NCBI RefSeq assembly: GCF_028737205.1
Contig: NZ_JAQZAL010000006.1
Span: 62,001-126,000 of the forward strand
DNA: 64,000 nucleotides
Direction of reading: 5' to 3'
From: Actinomycetospora lutea
GTDB lineage: Bacteria; Actinomycetota; Actinomycetes; Mycobacteriales; Pseudonocardiaceae
In this document: positions 1 to 8,947 of the stretch, in pieces
Position numbering within the stretch: the stretch's first letter is position 1
How the letters are laid out: every line of letters begins with the position of its first letter
Position numbers and translations under genes: made by a program
Notes under the pieces: generated by a model
The model's input: only the letters and a program-made list of their open reading frames with translations
What the model was told of the DNA's origin: nothing
Databases searched by the model: none

Positions 1-545
1 CGGGCTTCGTCACCGCGTACTTCAACACCCGCGAGGTCGCGCCGCTGGTCTCGGCGCTGGCGCTGTCCGCGACGGTCGGCGCCGGCTTCACCGCCCAGCT
101 CGGCGCCCAGCGGGTCTCGGAGGAGATCGACGCCCTCGAGGTCATGGCGGTGCCGTCGCTGCCGTTCCTCGTGACCACCCGCGTGGTCGCCGGCTTCATC
201 GCGGTCATCCCGCTCTACGTCATCGGTCTGGTGGCGTCGTACCTCGCGGCGCGGCTGCTGGTCACGAACTTCTACACGCAGTCGCCGGGCACCTACGACC
301 ACTACTTCAACCTGTTCCTGCCGCCGCAGGACGTCCTGTACTCGTTCGGCAAGGTGCTGGTGTTCGCCCTGGCGATCATCCTCATCCACTGCTTCTACGG
401 CTACAACGCCAGCGGCGGCCCGGCCGGGGTGGGCGTCGCGGTCGGCAACGCGGTGCGGAACTCGATCGTCATCTTCACCGTCCTGGACAACCTGCTGACC
501 CTGGCCATCTGGGGCACCACCACCTCGATCCGGATCGCCGGATGA
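1..545 (+). CDS. yrbEB: YrbE/MlaE-type permease, second Mce permease subunit (5' end cut by window)
   Basis: About 180 C-terminal residues are visible in the frame starting at base 3; the start lies outside the window. MlaE/YrbE integral membrane permeases form the inner-membrane channel of Mce lipid importers with the ATPase MceG. The conserved permease segment ALSATVGAGFTAQLGAQ, followed by EEIDALEVM, is visible near the left edge, and several hydrophobic helices follow up to the C terminus. The stop overlaps the mceA start by 4 bp (ATGA), which implies translational coupling. Mce operons normally carry yrbEA then yrbEB before mceA, so position makes this the B subunit. The family is certain; the A/B assignment rests on gene order. 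Confidence 0.9.
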   Translation, partial: GFVTAYFNTREVAPLVSALALSATVGAGFTAQLGAQRVSEEIDALEVMAVPSLPFLVTTRVVAGFIAVIPLYVIGLVASYLAARLLVTNFYTQSPGTYDHYFNLFLPPQDVLYSFGKVLVFALAIILIHCFYGYNASGGPAGVGVAVGNAVRNSIVIFTVLDNLLTLAIWGTTTSIRIAG

Positions 546-2005
546 GCGCCCCGACGCAGGTCCAGGAGCGGCCCGAGCCCCCGCAGATCAAGGACAAGCG
601 ACCGCCGCTGAGCCCGACGCGCCGCCGCCTGATGGGCGTGGCGATGCTGCTCGTGATCGCGCTGGTCGTGGGGCTGTGCCTGGCCAACTTCAACAAGGTC
701 TTCAAGTCGACCGAGACCGTCTACCTGCGCACGGCCACGGTCGGCAACCAGCTCTCCAAGCAGGGCGACGTGAAGGTCCGCGGCGTCATCGTCGGCGAGA
801 TCACCTCGGTCGACTCCGACGGGTCGGGCGCCGTCATCGAGATGGCGATGGACCCCGACTTCCTGCCCACGATCCCGAGCAACACGACGGCGACCCTCAT
901 CCCGAAGACGCTCTTCGGTGAGCGCTACGTGTCGCTGGGAATCCCGCCGAACGCGAGCTCGCGGCCGCTGCAGGAGGGCGACACGATCGCCCAGGACCGC
1001 TCGGAGAACGCCACCGAGACCGAGGAGGTCCTCAACAACCTGCTCCCGGTGCTCACCGCGGTGCAGCCGGAGAAGCTCTCCGACACCCTCGGTGCGATCT
1101 CGCAGTCCCTGTCCGGCCGGGGCGAGCAGCTGGGCGACACGCTGGTGCTGCTGAACCAGTACGTCGAGGGTCTCCAGCCGGCGCTGCCGGACCTGCAGGC
1201 CAACCTGCGGGCCCTGGCGCCGACGGCCGACATCTACAACCAGGCCGCACCCGACCTGATCCTCGCGCTGGACAACCTGGTGACCACGAGCCGCACGCTC
1301 GTCGAGCAGCGCGCGGCGTTCGAGGCGACGTTCCGGTCGGTCACCTCGGCGTCGAACGTGACGACCGACTTCCTCCGCGCGAACCGCGAGAACATCATCG
1401 CCCTTGCGGCCTCGGCGCGGCCGACGCTGGAACTGCTCGCGCGGTACAGCTCGGAGTTCCCGTGCCTGTTCCGGCAGCTGACCGACGTCACGCCGGACAT
1501 CAACAACGTCCTCAGCCCGACGACCGGCGTCCTCATCGAGGCCGAGATCACGATCGACAACGGCAAGTACGTGCCCGGCGAGGAGCCGCAGTACCTCGAC
1601 GACCGCGGGCCGCGCTGCTACCAGATCGAGGGCCAGGCGCCGCAGTTCCCGCCCGGGGGCCCGATCCGTGACGGGTCGATCCCGCCCGACCCGAGCGCGG
1701 CCACCGAGGACGCCTACGCGGGCGGCCAGGCCGGAGAGATCGACGAGGACTCGCAGACCGGGGACGACTCGCCGGCGTCGGCGCGTCAGCCCTCCGGCGG
1801 CGGGCAGACCACCGGCCAGGCCGCGTCCGGGCGCGTCGACGGCGCCAACATCGGCCTGCCCAACATGCCCAACTCACCCGAGGAGCGGCAGCTGGTGACC
1901 GAGGTGACGGCCATGCAGATGGGGCTCCGCCCGGCCGAGGTGCCGTCCTTCGCGCCGTACCTGGCCGCGGCGACGCTGCGCGGTGCCCAGGCGGTGGTCC
2001 GGTGA
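542..2005 (+). CDS. mceA: MCE family protein MceA
   Basis: First of six MCE-domain proteins, which assemble into a periplasm-spanning hydrophobic tunnel for lipid or sterol import. The 487-residue protein has a proline-rich cytosolic N terminus, one transmembrane helix (about residues 30-50), an MCE domain (about 58-135) and a long helical tail region. The C-terminal third (about 365-450) is low-complexity Gly/Pro/Asp/Ser-rich. Two cysteines (in EFPCLFRQL and GPRCYQIEG) could pair outside the membrane. It starts at the ATG that overlaps the yrbEB stop and ends in a 4-bp GTGA overlap with mceB. The transported substrate cannot be told from sequence. Confidence 0.9.
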   Translation: MSAPTQVQERPEPPQIKDKRPPLSPTRRRLMGVAMLLVIALVVGLCLANFNKVFKSTETVYLRTATVGNQLSKQGDVKVRGVIVGEITSVDSDGSGAVIEMAMDPDFLPTIPSNTTATLIPKTLFGERYVSLGIPPNASSRPLQEGDTIAQDRSENATETEEVLNNLLPVLTAVQPEKLSDTLGAISQSLSGRGEQLGDTLVLLNQYVEGLQPALPDLQANLRALAPTADIYNQAAPDLILALDNLVTTSRTLVEQRAAFEATFRSVTSASNVTTDFLRANRENIIALAASARPTLELLARYSSEFPCLFRQLTDVTPDINNVLSPTTGVLIEAEITIDNGKYVPGEEPQYLDDRGPRCYQIEGQAPQFPPGGPIRDGSIPPDPSAATEDAYAGGQAGEIDEDSQTGDDSPASARQPSGGGQTTGQAASGRVDGANIGLPNMPNSPEERQLVTEVTAMQMGLRPAEVPSFAPYLAAATLRGAQAVVR

Positions 2006-3042
2006 GGGGGCTGGCCGCACCGCTGATCAAGCTGGGCGTCTTCACGGTCGTCACCATCCTGTCGGTGGCACTGCTGCTCACGGCGATCCAGAACACGTAC
2101 TTCGGCAGCACCGAGGACTACACGGCGCGCTTCACCGACGCGTCCGGCCTGATCGCGGGCAGCGACGTGCGCATCGCCGGCGTCCGGGTCGGTCAGGTCA
2201 CCGACGTGCAGCTCGTGGACCGCAACGTCGCCGAGGTGTCGTTCAAGGTCGACGAGACGCGGCGACTCCCGGTGGGGTCGATCTTCTCGATCAAGTACCA
2301 GAACCTCGTGGGCCAGCGGTACCTCGAGGTCGCCCGCGGCAACGGGCCGATGAACGCCATGCTCGCGCCCGGTGCGCGGATCCCGGTGAACCAGACCCGG
2401 CCACCGCTCAACCTCACCGTGGTGTTCAACGGCTTCAAGCCGCTGTTCCAGGCCCTGAGCCCGAACGACATCAACCAGCTGTCCTTCGAGATCATCCAGG
2501 TGCTCCAGGGCGAGGGCGGCACGGTCAACTCGTTGCTCTCCCGGACCGCGTCGCTGACGGCGACGATCGCCGACCGCGACGCCGTGATCGGCTCCCTGAT
2601 CAACAACCTGAACGCGGTGCTGGACACGGTGAACGCCCGTGACGAGCGGCTGTCCGGGCTGATCGTGTCGCTGCAGCAGCTGGTCAGCGGCCTCGCGGCC
2701 GATCGCGTGCGCATCGGGGAGACCCTGCAGCCGATCGCGGACCTGACGACGACCACGGCCGGGCTCCTCGAGGAGGCGCGCCCGCCGCTGCGCGACGACA
2801 TCGTCCAGCTGGGCCTGCTGTCGGACAACCTCAACGACAACCGGGGCCTCGTGGAGAACTTCCTGCGGCTCACGCCGCAGAAGGCCAACAACTTCGGCCG
2901 GGCCGGCAGCTACGGCTCGTGGTTCAACTTCTACCTCTGCGCGGTGGGCGGCAACGTCAGCTTCGACCCGCTGCCCCTGCCCCCCATCGACCTGGGATCC
3001 ATCATCCAACTCCCGGATACGGCGAACCGATGCAACGGATGA
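2002..3042 (+). CDS. mceB: MCE family protein MceB
   Basis: Second MCE subunit, 346 residues. It has a short N terminus, one membrane helix (about 9-28) and an MCE domain with the characteristic GSDVRIAGVRVGQV strand-turn (about 50-66). A helical region follows, rich in Leu/Asn/Asp heptads such as SLINNLNAVLDTVNARDERL. It is the shortest of the six Mce proteins here and lacks the low-complexity C-terminal tail of mceA and mceC. The GTG start at 2002 overlaps the mceA stop, and its own stop overlaps the mceC start region. The role is a subunit of the hetero-oligomeric Mce tunnel; substrate unknown. Confidence 0.88.
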   Translation: MRGLAAPLIKLGVFTVVTILSVALLLTAIQNTYFGSTEDYTARFTDASGLIAGSDVRIAGVRVGQVTDVQLVDRNVAEVSFKVDETRRLPVGSIFSIKYQNLVGQRYLEVARGNGPMNAMLAPGARIPVNQTRPPLNLTVVFNGFKPLFQALSPNDINQLSFEIIQVLQGEGGTVNSLLSRTASLTATIADRDAVIGSLINNLNAVLDTVNARDERLSGLIVSLQQLVSGLAADRVRIGETLQPIADLTTTTAGLLEEARPPLRDDIVQLGLLSDNLNDNRGLVENFLRLTPQKANNFGRAGSYGSWFNFYLCAVGGNVSFDPLPLPPIDLGSIIQLPDTANRCNG

Positions 3043-4382
3043 AGCCGTTCCGCAAGCGGAACCCCCTCCCCATCGGCGCCGCCAGCCTGGTGATCCTGCT
3101 GCTGCTGACCGCCGCGTCCCTGAACATCAGGGACCTGCCCCTCATCGGGCAGGGCGCGACGTACACGGCCCGGTTCAGCGAGTCGGCCGGCGTGCAGCCC
3201 GACGACGACGTCCGCATCGCGGGCATCCGGATCGGGACGGTCACCGACCTCACCCTCGAGGGCAACGACGTCGTCATCTCGTTCAAGGCGCCGGACGCCT
3301 GGATCGGCGACCGGACCACGGCGGCCATCGAGATCAAGACGGTGCTCGGGCAGAAGTACATCGCGCTCGAGCCCGCGGGTGACCGTCCGCTCGACCCCGA
3401 CCAGGGCATCCCGCGCAGCCGCACCCGGGCGCCGTTCGACGTCATCCAGGCGTTCTCGCAGCTCTCGACCACCGTCGAGGACATCGACACGAACCAGCTC
3501 GCCCAGAGTCTCGGGGTCCTGTCCGACACGCTCGACGGGGCCGCGGGCCCGGTGCGGGGCGCGCTCGACGGGCTGAGCCGGCTGTCGCGCACGATCTCCT
3601 CGCGCGACCAGGAGCTCGCCCGGCTGCTCGCCAACACCCGGACCACCACGCAGGTGCTCGCCGACCGCGACGGCGAGATCGAGCGACTGATCAACGACGG
3701 CAACCTGCTGCTCTCCGAGCTGCGGGCCCGCAAGGCCGCCATCGACAACCTGCTCACCGGGACGATCGCGCTGGCCGCCCAGCTGCGCGGGCTGGTCGCC
3801 GACAACGAGGCCACGCTGCGGCCGACGCTCGAGTCGCTCGACGGCGTGCTGCGCACGCTGGAGGAGAACTCCGCGAACCTGGAGAACGGGTTGCGCCTGC
3901 TGGCGCCGTTCGCGCGGGTGTTCGCCAACGTCGTCGGCAACGGCCGCTGGTTCGACGCCTACGTCTGCAACCTCGACCCGCCGGGCGACCAGAACTGCGA
4001 CCCGGGCTCGAGCCTCGGGCCCGACAGCCTGGCCGGGCTGTTCAACCCGCAGCTGCTGGCGCAGATCCTGCAGAACGCGCTGGCCGTGCTCGGGCTACCG
4101 GCCCTGCCGACGATGGAGGACCTGCCGGCCGTCATCGCGGGCCTGAGCCCCGCGCAACTGGGGCAGCTCCAACAGCTGCTCGGCAGCGAGGACACGCCGG
4201 GCGCACTGACGCCCCAGCAGCTACAGATCCTCTTCCCGAACGGAGTGCCGAACGTGGCCGCGCTGACCGAGGCGCTCACGCAGGGAGCCGGAGGCGGGCT
4301 CCAGCCCGGTGCCGGTGCGGCGCCCGCCGGTACGGCGCCCGACGGTGCGGCTCCGGCCGGCGGCGAAGGCGGTGGCAACTGA
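3039..4382 (+). CDS. mceC: MCE family protein MceC
   Basis: Third MCE subunit, about 447 residues from the ATG at 3039. This start makes an ATGA overlap with mceB and gives the family-typical N terminus MKPFRKRNP. An in-frame ATG at 3030 is an equally possible start, adding MQR; neither has a strong ribosome-binding site. One membrane helix (about 11-28) is followed by the MCE domain (DDDVRIAGIRIGTVTDL) and a long helical segment. The C-terminal tail is Gly/Ala/Pro-rich and of low complexity. Two Cys residues lie in the NLDPPGDQNCD region. The gene couples to mceD through TGATG. Confidence 0.87.
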   Translation: MKPFRKRNPLPIGAASLVILLLLTAASLNIRDLPLIGQGATYTARFSESAGVQPDDDVRIAGIRIGTVTDLTLEGNDVVISFKAPDAWIGDRTTAAIEIKTVLGQKYIALEPAGDRPLDPDQGIPRSRTRAPFDVIQAFSQLSTTVEDIDTNQLAQSLGVLSDTLDGAAGPVRGALDGLSRLSRTISSRDQELARLLANTRTTTQVLADRDGEIERLINDGNLLLSELRARKAAIDNLLTGTIALAAQLRGLVADNEATLRPTLESLDGVLRTLEENSANLENGLRLLAPFARVFANVVGNGRWFDAYVCNLDPPGDQNCDPGSSLGPDSLAGLFNPQLLAQILQNALAVLGLPALPTMEDLPAVIAGLSPAQLGQLQQLLGSEDTPGALTPQQLQILFPNGVPNVAALTEALTQGAGGGLQPGAGAAPAGTAPDGAAPAGGEGGGN

Positions 4383-5779
4383 TGTCGTCCCGTCTCGTCA
4401 CGTTCTTCGAGAGCGCGGCACGCACCCTGTCGGTCGCGCTGGTCCTGGCGCTCCTCGCGACCGCGGGCCTCTGGTACGCCCTGCAGCGGGGCAGCCAGCG
4501 CACCGTCACGGCCTACTTCGACAACACCGTCGGCCTCTACGTCGACAACGAGGTGACGATCCAGGGCATCCCGGTCGGGTCGGTCGACGCGATCGTCCCG
4601 CAGGGCGACATCGTCCGGGTGGTGCTCAAGGTCGACAACGAGGCGCCGGTGCGGGCCGACGCCCAGGCCGTGATCGTCGCCCCGACGCTGGTCAGCGACC
4701 GGTACGTCCAGCTCGGCCCGACCTACGAGAACGGGCCGCAGCTGGCCGACGGTGCGGTCATCCCGGTGGAGCGCACGGGCACGCCCGTCGAGCTCGACCG
4801 CGTGTACCAGAGCCTCGACACGATCGCCCGCTCGCTCGGGCCGAACGGGGCCAACCAGACCGGCGCCCTCAACGAGCTGCTGCGCTCGTCGGCGGGCGCC
4901 CTGGGCGGCAACGGGGAGCTGCTGAAGAGCACGATCACCGAGCTGGGCGGCGCCGTCGGCACGCTCGCGGACAACCGCGACAACCTGTTCGCGACCGTCG
5001 ACAACCTCGGCCAGTTCACGAACATGCTCGCGCGCAACGACGGCGCGGTGCGCACCCTCAACAACCAGCTCGCCGACATCTCGGCGTTCCTGGCCTCGGA
5101 GCGCGGGAACCTCTCGACGGTGCTGGCGACGTTGCCGCCCGCGCTCGACGACGTCGCCCGGTTCATCCGGGACAACCGCGACATCCTCCGGACCGACGTC
5201 GGCCGGCTGGCCAACATCACCGACATCCTCGTGCGGCAGCGTCGCGCGGTCACCGAGTTCGCCAACGTCGCGCCGCTGGCGCTGGGCAACCTCACGAACT
5301 CGTACAACGCGCGGTCCGGCACGCTCGACGTGCGCCCGGTGCTGGCGCCGGAGCTCCTCGGCGCCGGCCTCGACCCGCGCGCCCTGCTCTGCAGCATGCT
5401 GGTCAACCAGCCGGGGCTGCCGAACGCGCTGGCGGGACCCGCCGACCCGCTCCTCACGAACGTCGCCCGGGCCTCGGTGGTCTGCGGTGCGCTGCTGGGC
5501 GGGACGAACGCCGACGGCGAGGTCGTCAACACCTCACCGCTGGGCCTGTCCCTCGCCCCGATCCAGGACCTCCTGAAGATCCTCAACCAGCAGCCGTCGC
5601 TCGACGCGCTGGTGCCGATCACGGCACTGGCGGGCGGTGCCGCCCCCGGTGCCGGGCCGGCGCCGGGGGCGAACGGCGAGGCGACCAGCGGCGAGCCCGG
5701 GACGGGCGAGGGCGGCGCGACCCCGAGCCAGCCCGGCAGCGGCATCCTCGGCTTCGAGACCGTCGGAGGTGACCGATGA
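4382..5779 (+). CDS. mceD: MCE family protein MceD
   Basis: Fourth MCE subunit, 465 residues. A membrane helix at about 13-34 anchors it, and an MCE domain follows (VDNEVTIQGIPVGSVDAI, about 55-72). The remainder is predicted helical with repeated Asn/Asp/Leu patterns (for example TLADNRDNLFATVDNLGQF), ending in a Gly/Ala/Pro/Glu-rich tail. The start codon shares its A with the mceC stop (TGATG), and the stop overlaps the mceE ATG (ATGA), so the six genes are evidently read as one message. Function is a component of the Mce transporter; which lipid is moved is unknown. Confidence 0.87.
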   Translation: MSSRLVTFFESAARTLSVALVLALLATAGLWYALQRGSQRTVTAYFDNTVGLYVDNEVTIQGIPVGSVDAIVPQGDIVRVVLKVDNEAPVRADAQAVIVAPTLVSDRYVQLGPTYENGPQLADGAVIPVERTGTPVELDRVYQSLDTIARSLGPNGANQTGALNELLRSSAGALGGNGELLKSTITELGGAVGTLADNRDNLFATVDNLGQFTNMLARNDGAVRTLNNQLADISAFLASERGNLSTVLATLPPALDDVARFIRDNRDILRTDVGRLANITDILVRQRRAVTEFANVAPLALGNLTNSYNARSGTLDVRPVLAPELLGAGLDPRALLCSMLVNQPGLPNALAGPADPLLTNVARASVVCGALLGGTNADGEVVNTSPLGLSLAPIQDLLKILNQQPSLDALVPITALAGGAAPGAGPAPGANGEATSGEPGTGEGGATPSQPGSGILGFETVGGDR

Positions 5780-6972
5780 GCGCGCCCCGCCGGACGCCCC
5801 GCGCGCTGTCCCGCTCGGCTCGTGTGGTGACGCTCCTGATGGCGGCGGTCTTCGCCCTCACCGGCTGCGGCATCCGGTCGATCCAGGAGGTCTCCCTCCC
5901 GGGCGGCGCGGCCCTGGGGCCGAACCCGTACACGGTCACGGCGCAGTTCACCAACGTCGTCGACCTCGTCGCGAACAACAGCGTGCGGGTCAACGACGTC
6001 CCGGTCGGCGTGGTCCGCGAGGTGGCGCTCGCCCCGGACGGCTGGACCGCCCAGGTCGTGGTCGAGGTCAACGGCGCCGTCGTCCTTCCCGCGAACGCCA
6101 CGGCCCGGCTGCGCCAGACCAGCCTCCTCGGCGAGAAGTTCGTCGAGCTGCTGCCCTCGCCGACGGCGCCGCCGCAGGGCCGCCTCTCGCCCGGCGCCGT
6201 CATCCCCGTCGATCAGACCGACGTCGGCGCCCAGGTCGAGGAGGTCCTCGGTGCCCTGTCGCTGCTGCTCAACGGCGGTGGCGTCGAGAAGATCCAGACC
6301 ATCGCCCGCGAGGTCAACGCCGCGACATCGGGCAACGAGGCGCAGCTGCGCTCGCTGCTCAACAACCTCGACACGCTCGTCGGGACGCTCGACCGGCAGA
6401 AGGCCGACATCGTGCGGGCGATCGACTCGCTCGAGCGGCTGACACGGACCCTGGTCGACCAGCGGGCCCGGATCGCCAACGTCATCGACAACCTCGGTCC
6501 GGGCCTCGACGTGCTCAACCAGCAGCGCGGCCTCCTGGTGGCGACCCTGCAGTCGCTGAAGCGGCTGTCCGAGGTGGGTACCGACGTCATCCGGCGCAGT
6601 CAGGCCAACACCGTGGCCGACCTGCGAGCACTCCAGCCGATCCTGCGCAACCTCGTCGAGGCCGGGGACGCGCTGCCGGGCTCGCTGCAGATCCTGTTGA
6701 CCATCCCGTTCGCGGACAACTCCCTCAACGTCATCAAGGGCGACTTCGCGAACATCGACGTCAGCCTCCAGATCAACCTCCAGAGCCTGCTGACGACACT
6801 GCTGAACACCAACCAGGTGCCGGGTGTCGACGCGATCTTCAAGTTGCTGCAGCAGCCCGGCACGACACCACAGGCCGGAGACGCGGCGGGCGGTGGCGCC
6901 GGTCAGCGCGGCTCCCAGAACACCGCCGGCCTGGTTCCGCAGCTGCCCGGTCTCGGAGGGAACGGCGGATGA
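5776..6972 (+). CDS. mceE: MCE family lipoprotein MceE
   Basis: Fifth MCE subunit, 398 residues. It is the one subunit with a lipoprotein signal peptide: a basic N terminus, hydrophobic core VVTLLMAAVFALTGC and lipobox LTGC, with the acylated cysteine at residue 31. This matches the Mce pattern in which the E subunit (LprK-like) is lipid-anchored. The MCE domain (NNSVRVNDVPVGVVREV) follows, then helical repeats. The C-terminal end is Gly/Gln-rich. It overlaps mceD (ATGA) and mceF (ATGA at 6969-6972). Confidence 0.9.
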   Translation: MSAPRRTPRALSRSARVVTLLMAAVFALTGCGIRSIQEVSLPGGAALGPNPYTVTAQFTNVVDLVANNSVRVNDVPVGVVREVALAPDGWTAQVVVEVNGAVVLPANATARLRQTSLLGEKFVELLPSPTAPPQGRLSPGAVIPVDQTDVGAQVEEVLGALSLLLNGGGVEKIQTIAREVNAATSGNEAQLRSLLNNLDTLVGTLDRQKADIVRAIDSLERLTRTLVDQRARIANVIDNLGPGLDVLNQQRGLLVATLQSLKRLSEVGTDVIRRSQANTVADLRALQPILRNLVEAGDALPGSLQILLTIPFADNSLNVIKGDFANIDVSLQINLQSLLTTLLNTNQVPGVDAIFKLLQQPGTTPQAGDAAGGGAGQRGSQNTAGLVPQLPGLGGNGG

Positions 6973-8258
6973 TCGGCACGAAGACGCTGCGCCTGGTGGC
7001 GCTGTTCGCGGTCATCTCGATCGTGGGCATCGTCTACGTCGGCCTGCGCTACGTCGGCGCCGACGCCCTGATCGGCCTGGGTCCCTACACGGCGAAGGTC
7101 GAGCTCGCCGACTCCGGCGGCATCTTCCCGGACGCGTCCGTGAGCTACCGCGGCGTCGAGATCGGCAAGGTCGGCGACATGCGGGTCACCCCGCGGGGCC
7201 TCGAGGTCGACCTCGAGATCGAGCAGGACTCGCCCCAGGTCCCGGCGTCGGCGATCGCCGTGATCGCCAACCGGTCGGCGGTCGGTGAGCAGTACGTCGA
7301 CCTGCGGCCGCCGAACAACGACGGGCCCTACCTCGACGAGGGTTCCGTCATCCCGATCGAGAACACCCGTACCCCGGTCCCGGTGGACCAGCTCCTCGCG
7401 GACGTCAACGCGCTGGCCACCTCGGTGCCGCTGCCCGAGCTCCGGACGACCGTCGACGAGCTCTTCAACGCCTTCGACCGGACGGGGCCGGACCTCCAGC
7501 GCCTGCTCGACGGCACGAACGCCCTGGTGCCCGCGGCCATCGCGAACCTCCCCACGTTCCGCCAGCTCCTGCGTGACGGCCGGATCGTGCTCAACACCCA
7601 GGCCTCGCTGGGGCCGCAGATCATCTCGTTCAGCCGCGACCTCCAGCTGTTCACCGCGCAGCTCAAGGCCGACGACCCGAACCTGCGGCGCCTGGTGGCG
7701 TCCGCTCCGCCCGCGGCGCAGCAGCTCGAGGGCCTCATCCGCGACGTCGGCCCGGACCTGAGCCGCGTCATCGCGAACCTGCTGACGGTGAGCCGCATCC
7801 TCGAGCCCCGGCAGTCGGCGATCGAGCAGGTGCTCGTCACGTACCCGGCCCTGTCGGCGGCGGCACCGTCGGTGCTCCAGGACGCGGAGGACTCCGGCCC
7901 CGACGGGCGGGTGCACTTCGGTCTCGTCCTCAACGTCGCCGACCCGCCGTACTGCCGCAACGGCTACCTCCAGCCCGACGCCGGGTGGCGGCCGGCCACG
8001 GCCAAGGACTTCATCCCGATGGACACCAGCGTCCGCTGCAACGAGGCGCCGCCCGTCAACGTCCGCGGGGCCCAGAACCTCCCCGCGCCCTACGACTCGG
8101 AGAACTCCCGAGGCCCCGCCGAAGCCGGTGGCACCGGCCCGTCGCAGAATGAGCAACAGGACACAGCCGCGCTGGCCTCGCTGCCGGCGAGCGGTGTCCT
8201 CGAGGGCAGCACGCGCGGAGCCCCGCCGGTGATCATCCCGGGCCTCGGCAGCGACTGA
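6969..8258 (+). CDS. mceF: MCE family protein MceF
   Basis: Sixth MCE subunit, 429 residues from the ATG that overlaps the mceE stop. The open frame extends far upstream inside mceE, but only this start gives the normal N terminus MIGTKTLRLVALFAV, whose helix (about 8-28) anchors the protein. The MCE domain (DASVSYRGVEIGKVGD) is well conserved. Near the C terminus two cysteines (PPYCRNGY and TSVRCNEAPP) resemble conserved MceF positions. It is followed after only 4 bp by an Mce-associated gene, so transcription most likely continues. Confidence 0.88.
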   Translation: MIGTKTLRLVALFAVISIVGIVYVGLRYVGADALIGLGPYTAKVELADSGGIFPDASVSYRGVEIGKVGDMRVTPRGLEVDLEIEQDSPQVPASAIAVIANRSAVGEQYVDLRPPNNDGPYLDEGSVIPIENTRTPVPVDQLLADVNALATSVPLPELRTTVDELFNAFDRTGPDLQRLLDGTNALVPAAIANLPTFRQLLRDGRIVLNTQASLGPQIISFSRDLQLFTAQLKADDPNLRRLVASAPPAAQQLEGLIRDVGPDLSRVIANLLTVSRILEPRQSAIEQVLVTYPALSAAAPSVLQDAEDSGPDGRVHFGLVLNVADPPYCRNGYLQPDAGWRPATAKDFIPMDTSVRCNEAPPVNVRGAQNLPAPYDSENSRGPAEAGGTGPSQNEQQDTAALASLPASGVLEGSTRGAPPVIIPGLGSD

Positions 8259-8262
8259 CCCC

Positions 8263-8916
8263 GTGCACGACCCCGCCGGCGCTCCCCCCTTGCCCGGCGG
8301 ACGACCTGAGGAGCTGAGCGCCACGTCCCCGACGACGGCCCAGAAGGCCCCCGAGAACGACCCCGAGAACGACCGGGCCACGAAGAAGGCGGCGACCCCC
8401 GAGGAGCGCCGCCGACGCCTGGTCACCGTGCTCGCCGTGCTGACGGTCCTGGCGCTCGGCGCCGCGATCGCCAGCGGCGTCTACTGGTGGACCGGGACGC
8501 AGAGCGACGACGCGAGCTCGGCGCAGATGCGTGACGAGGCGATCGACGCCGCCGAACAGATCGTCGTCAACATCAACACGGTGCGGCCGTCGACGCTGGA
8601 CGCGGACCTCGAGGCCGCCCAGTCGTCGCTGACGGAGCCGATGCTCGGCGAGTACCAGCGGGTCCGGCAGCAGTTCGCCGAGAACCTGCGCCAGTCGCAG
8701 GCCGAGGTCATCGCGACCCCGGTCTCCGCGGCCCTGACCGCGTTCGACCCCGCCCACGAGCCGCCCACGGCCTCGGCGATCGTCGCGATCGACGTCAACG
8801 CCCGCAGCGCCACCGCGCAGCCCCAGTCCAAGCAGCAGCTGTTCCTCGTCGAGATGATCCGTACGCCGGACGGCTGGAAGGCCGCCAAGGCGACGCCCTC
8901 GACCGGACAGCAGTAG
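8263..8916 (+). CDS. Mce-associated membrane protein
   Basis: A 217-residue protein starting at GTG, 4 bp after mceF. It has a charged Pro/Glu/Asp/Lys-rich cytosolic N terminus (about 1-50), one membrane helix (about 52-75, LVTVLAVLTVLALGAAIASG) and an external domain of about 140 residues. That domain has the alternating strand/helix pattern of Mce-associated (Mas) proteins, which resemble the nuclear-transport-factor 2 fold. Such genes routinely sit directly after mceF and are thought to stabilise or help assemble the transporter. Assignment rests on position and topology, supported by the C-terminal motif DGWKAAKATP, shared in form with the next gene. Confidence 0.75.
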   Translation: MHDPAGAPPLPGGRPEELSATSPTTAQKAPENDPENDRATKKAATPEERRRRLVTVLAVLTVLALGAAIASGVYWWTGTQSDDASSAQMRDEAIDAAEQIVVNINTVRPSTLDADLEAAQSSLTEPMLGEYQRVRQQFAENLRQSQAEVIATPVSAALTAFDPAHEPPTASAIVAIDVNARSATAQPQSKQQLFLVEMIRTPDGWKAAKATPSTGQQ

Positions 8917-8947
8917 CCCCGGCCGACCCGAGAAAGGGGGAGTCACC